In this document: piece after piece, positions 7,159 to 8,112 of the stretch
Numbering within the stretch: the stretch's first letter is position 1
How the letters are laid out: each line of letters starts with the position of its first letter
NCBI GenBank assembly: GCA_027623615.1
Contig: JAQBVH010000110.1
Coordinates: forward strand, 1 to 8,112
From: Planctomycetota bacterium
GTDB lineage: Bacteria > Planctomycetota > UBA1135 > GCA-002686595
Reading direction: 5' to 3'
Length of the DNA: 8,112 nucleotides
The notes under the pieces: generated by a model
Seen by the model: the letters and a program-made list of their open reading frames with translations, nothing else
Databases searched by the model: none
What the model was told of the DNA's origin: nothing
Position numbers and translations under genes: made by a program

Positions 7159-7162
7159 GAGG
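7159..7162 (+). promoter_or_regulatory. Ribosome binding site of the TonB-dependent receptor gene
   Basis: GAGG, 6 bases before the ATG at 7169. It decides between this start and the longer open frame reaching back to 6956, because the signal peptide also begins at 7169. Confidence 0.6.
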
Positions 7163-7168
7163 TGCCCC

Positions 7169-8112
7169 ATGCCCATCCCCAACTGCCTTCTCTGTGCGCT
7201 CCTGGTCGCTGCCCCGGCCTGGGCCCAGGCCCCAGACGACGACGGCGAAGAGCTGCTCTTCGACGACGAGCTCGACCTGACCGACCTGTCCCTCGAGGAG
7301 TTGATGAACATCGACGTCGAGGTGACCTCGGTCTCCCGCAAGAGTGAGAACCTGGCCGGCACTGCCGCGGCGGTCTACGTGATCACGGCCGAGGACATCC
7401 GCCGCGTGTCGGCGCGCGCTCGATCCCCGAGGCCCTGCGCCTCGCCCCGGGCCTGCACGTTGCGCGACTCACGACCGGCGACTACGCGATCTCCGCGCGG
7501 GGGTTCAACGGTGAGTACGCCAACAAGATGCTCGTGCTCATCGACGGACGCTCCGTCTACACCCCGCTGTTCTCGGGTGTGTTCTGGAGCGTCCAGGACC
7601 TGGCCATGCAGGACATCGACCGCATCGAGGTCATTCGCGGTCCCGGCGGAACGATGTGGGGTGCCAACGCCGTGAACGGCGTGATCAACATCATCACCAA
7701 GCGCGCGGACCAGCTCGACGGGAGCACGACCAGCCTCGTCGTCGGCTCGGAGGATCGACTCATCAGTGACCTGCGCGTCGGCGGCCCGCTCGGCGAGAAG
7801 GGCTGGATGCGTGCCTACCTGAAGACCATCGACCAGGACGGCCTCGCCGCCCCCGCAGCCACGGGCATCGAGGGCGACAGGGAGCAGGTGCGCGGCGGGT
7901 TCCGCGCTGACTGGACCCTGGACGAGGGGCGCGAGTTCAGCCTGCAGGCGGACGTCTACCGCGAGGACCAGATTCGCTCCCAGGAGATCTTCCTCCCCGG
8001 CGCGCCGTTCTTCCAGGTCGCGCCATCACCGCGGCGCTTCGAGGGCGGCAACATCCTGGGGAGATGGACCAAGGAGCACGAGGACGGCTCGAGCACCCAC
8101 GCGCAGTCCTCG
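7169..8112 (+). pseudogene. TonB-dependent outer-membrane receptor, frameshifted in the plug domain and truncated by the window edge
   Basis: TonB-dependent receptor of the group with an N-terminal LSLEELMNI segment: an outer-membrane beta-barrel with a plug, importing siderophores, cobalamin, sugars or other ligands with TonB-ExbBD energy. Residues 1-19 are a signal peptide (cleavage AWA-Q). A very acidic linker (about 23-52) and the TonB-box-like V-E-V-T-S-V-S-R-K follow, then plug segment A-A-A-V-Y-V-I-T-A-E-D-I-R-R. After codon 81 the homology leaves this frame and continues from 7411 in the -1 frame for 234 codons with no stop to the window end: ARSIPEALRLAPGL, I-S-A-R-G-F-N-G, V-L-I-D-G-R-S-V-Y-T-P, I-E-V-I-R-G-P-G-G-T-M-W-G-A-N-A-V-N-G-V-I-N-I-I-T, then the first barrel strands. 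Unshifted, translation ends at 7675 after 168 residues. The break is explained by one lost G or by an extra GT in GTGTCGGCG; a sequencing error is as likely as a true mutation. The ligand is not identifiable, and the remaining barrel lies outside the window. Confidence 0.85.

Noticed and set aside
6956..7168. A longer N-terminus (71 residues) for the TonB-dependent receptor
   Set aside because: The ATG at 7169 has a GAGG site 6 bases upstream and begins the signal peptide; the upstream peptide is low complexity.
7050..7168. A cobalamin, c-di-GMP or other riboswitch ahead of the receptor gene
   Set aside because: None of the conserved boxes I know for cobalamin, c-di-GMP, TPP, FMN or SAM elements is present; only a weak 6-bp stem is seen.
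7406..7417. Programmed ribosomal frameshifting in the receptor gene
   Set aside because: There is no X-XXY-YYZ slippery heptamer at the switch point, and I know of no receptors using recoding in the plug.

Overview
The window is GC-rich chromosomal DNA, apparently from an uncultured Planctomycetota bacterium. The clearest clue is the secreted protein at 5505-6890. It ends in a roughly 140-residue module (an N-P-x-G-x-Q-G-[ND]-L-C segment, then a Y-x-F-Q-x-W-Y-R segment, then a terminal V-x-V-T-F) that I recall, from memory only, as very common in exported proteins of deep-branching Planctomycetota. An FG-GAP/VCBS-type repeat protein and a TonB-dependent receptor point the same way: a Gram-negative-type envelope and many exported proteins. 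No tRNA, rRNA, CRISPR array, transposase or phage gene was seen.

Layout. Positions 2-1906 (+) hold the 3' part of a large FG-GAP/VCBS beta-propeller-like protein whose start lies outside the window. It meets, with a 4-base gap, a leftward two-gene unit: a secreted protein with an N-terminal carbohydrate-binding-like beta domain and a helical C-terminal domain (4330-2525), then a GNAT N-acetyltransferase (2528-1911). These two overlap by the 4-base ATGA. Across an 83-base divergent gap, a 338-residue isocitrate/isopropylmalate-family dehydrogenase runs rightward (4414-5430). Its residues fit isocitrate as substrate and NAD+ as cofactor. It faces, across a strong hairpin (5436-5480), the leftward cysteine-rich secreted protein (6890-5505). 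After a 278-base divergent gap with a 9-bp hairpin and a small palindrome, a TonB-dependent receptor begins at 7169 and runs off the right end. Its reading frame breaks at about 7406-7417, in the plug domain.

The genes do not form one obvious pathway. Four of the six products are, or appear to be, exported or envelope proteins, one is a central-metabolism enzyme and one a cytoplasmic or modifying acetyltransferase. No defence, biosynthetic or mobile system is visible. The points most worth checking are the receptor frameshift and the unusual sequence mix of the dehydrogenase.
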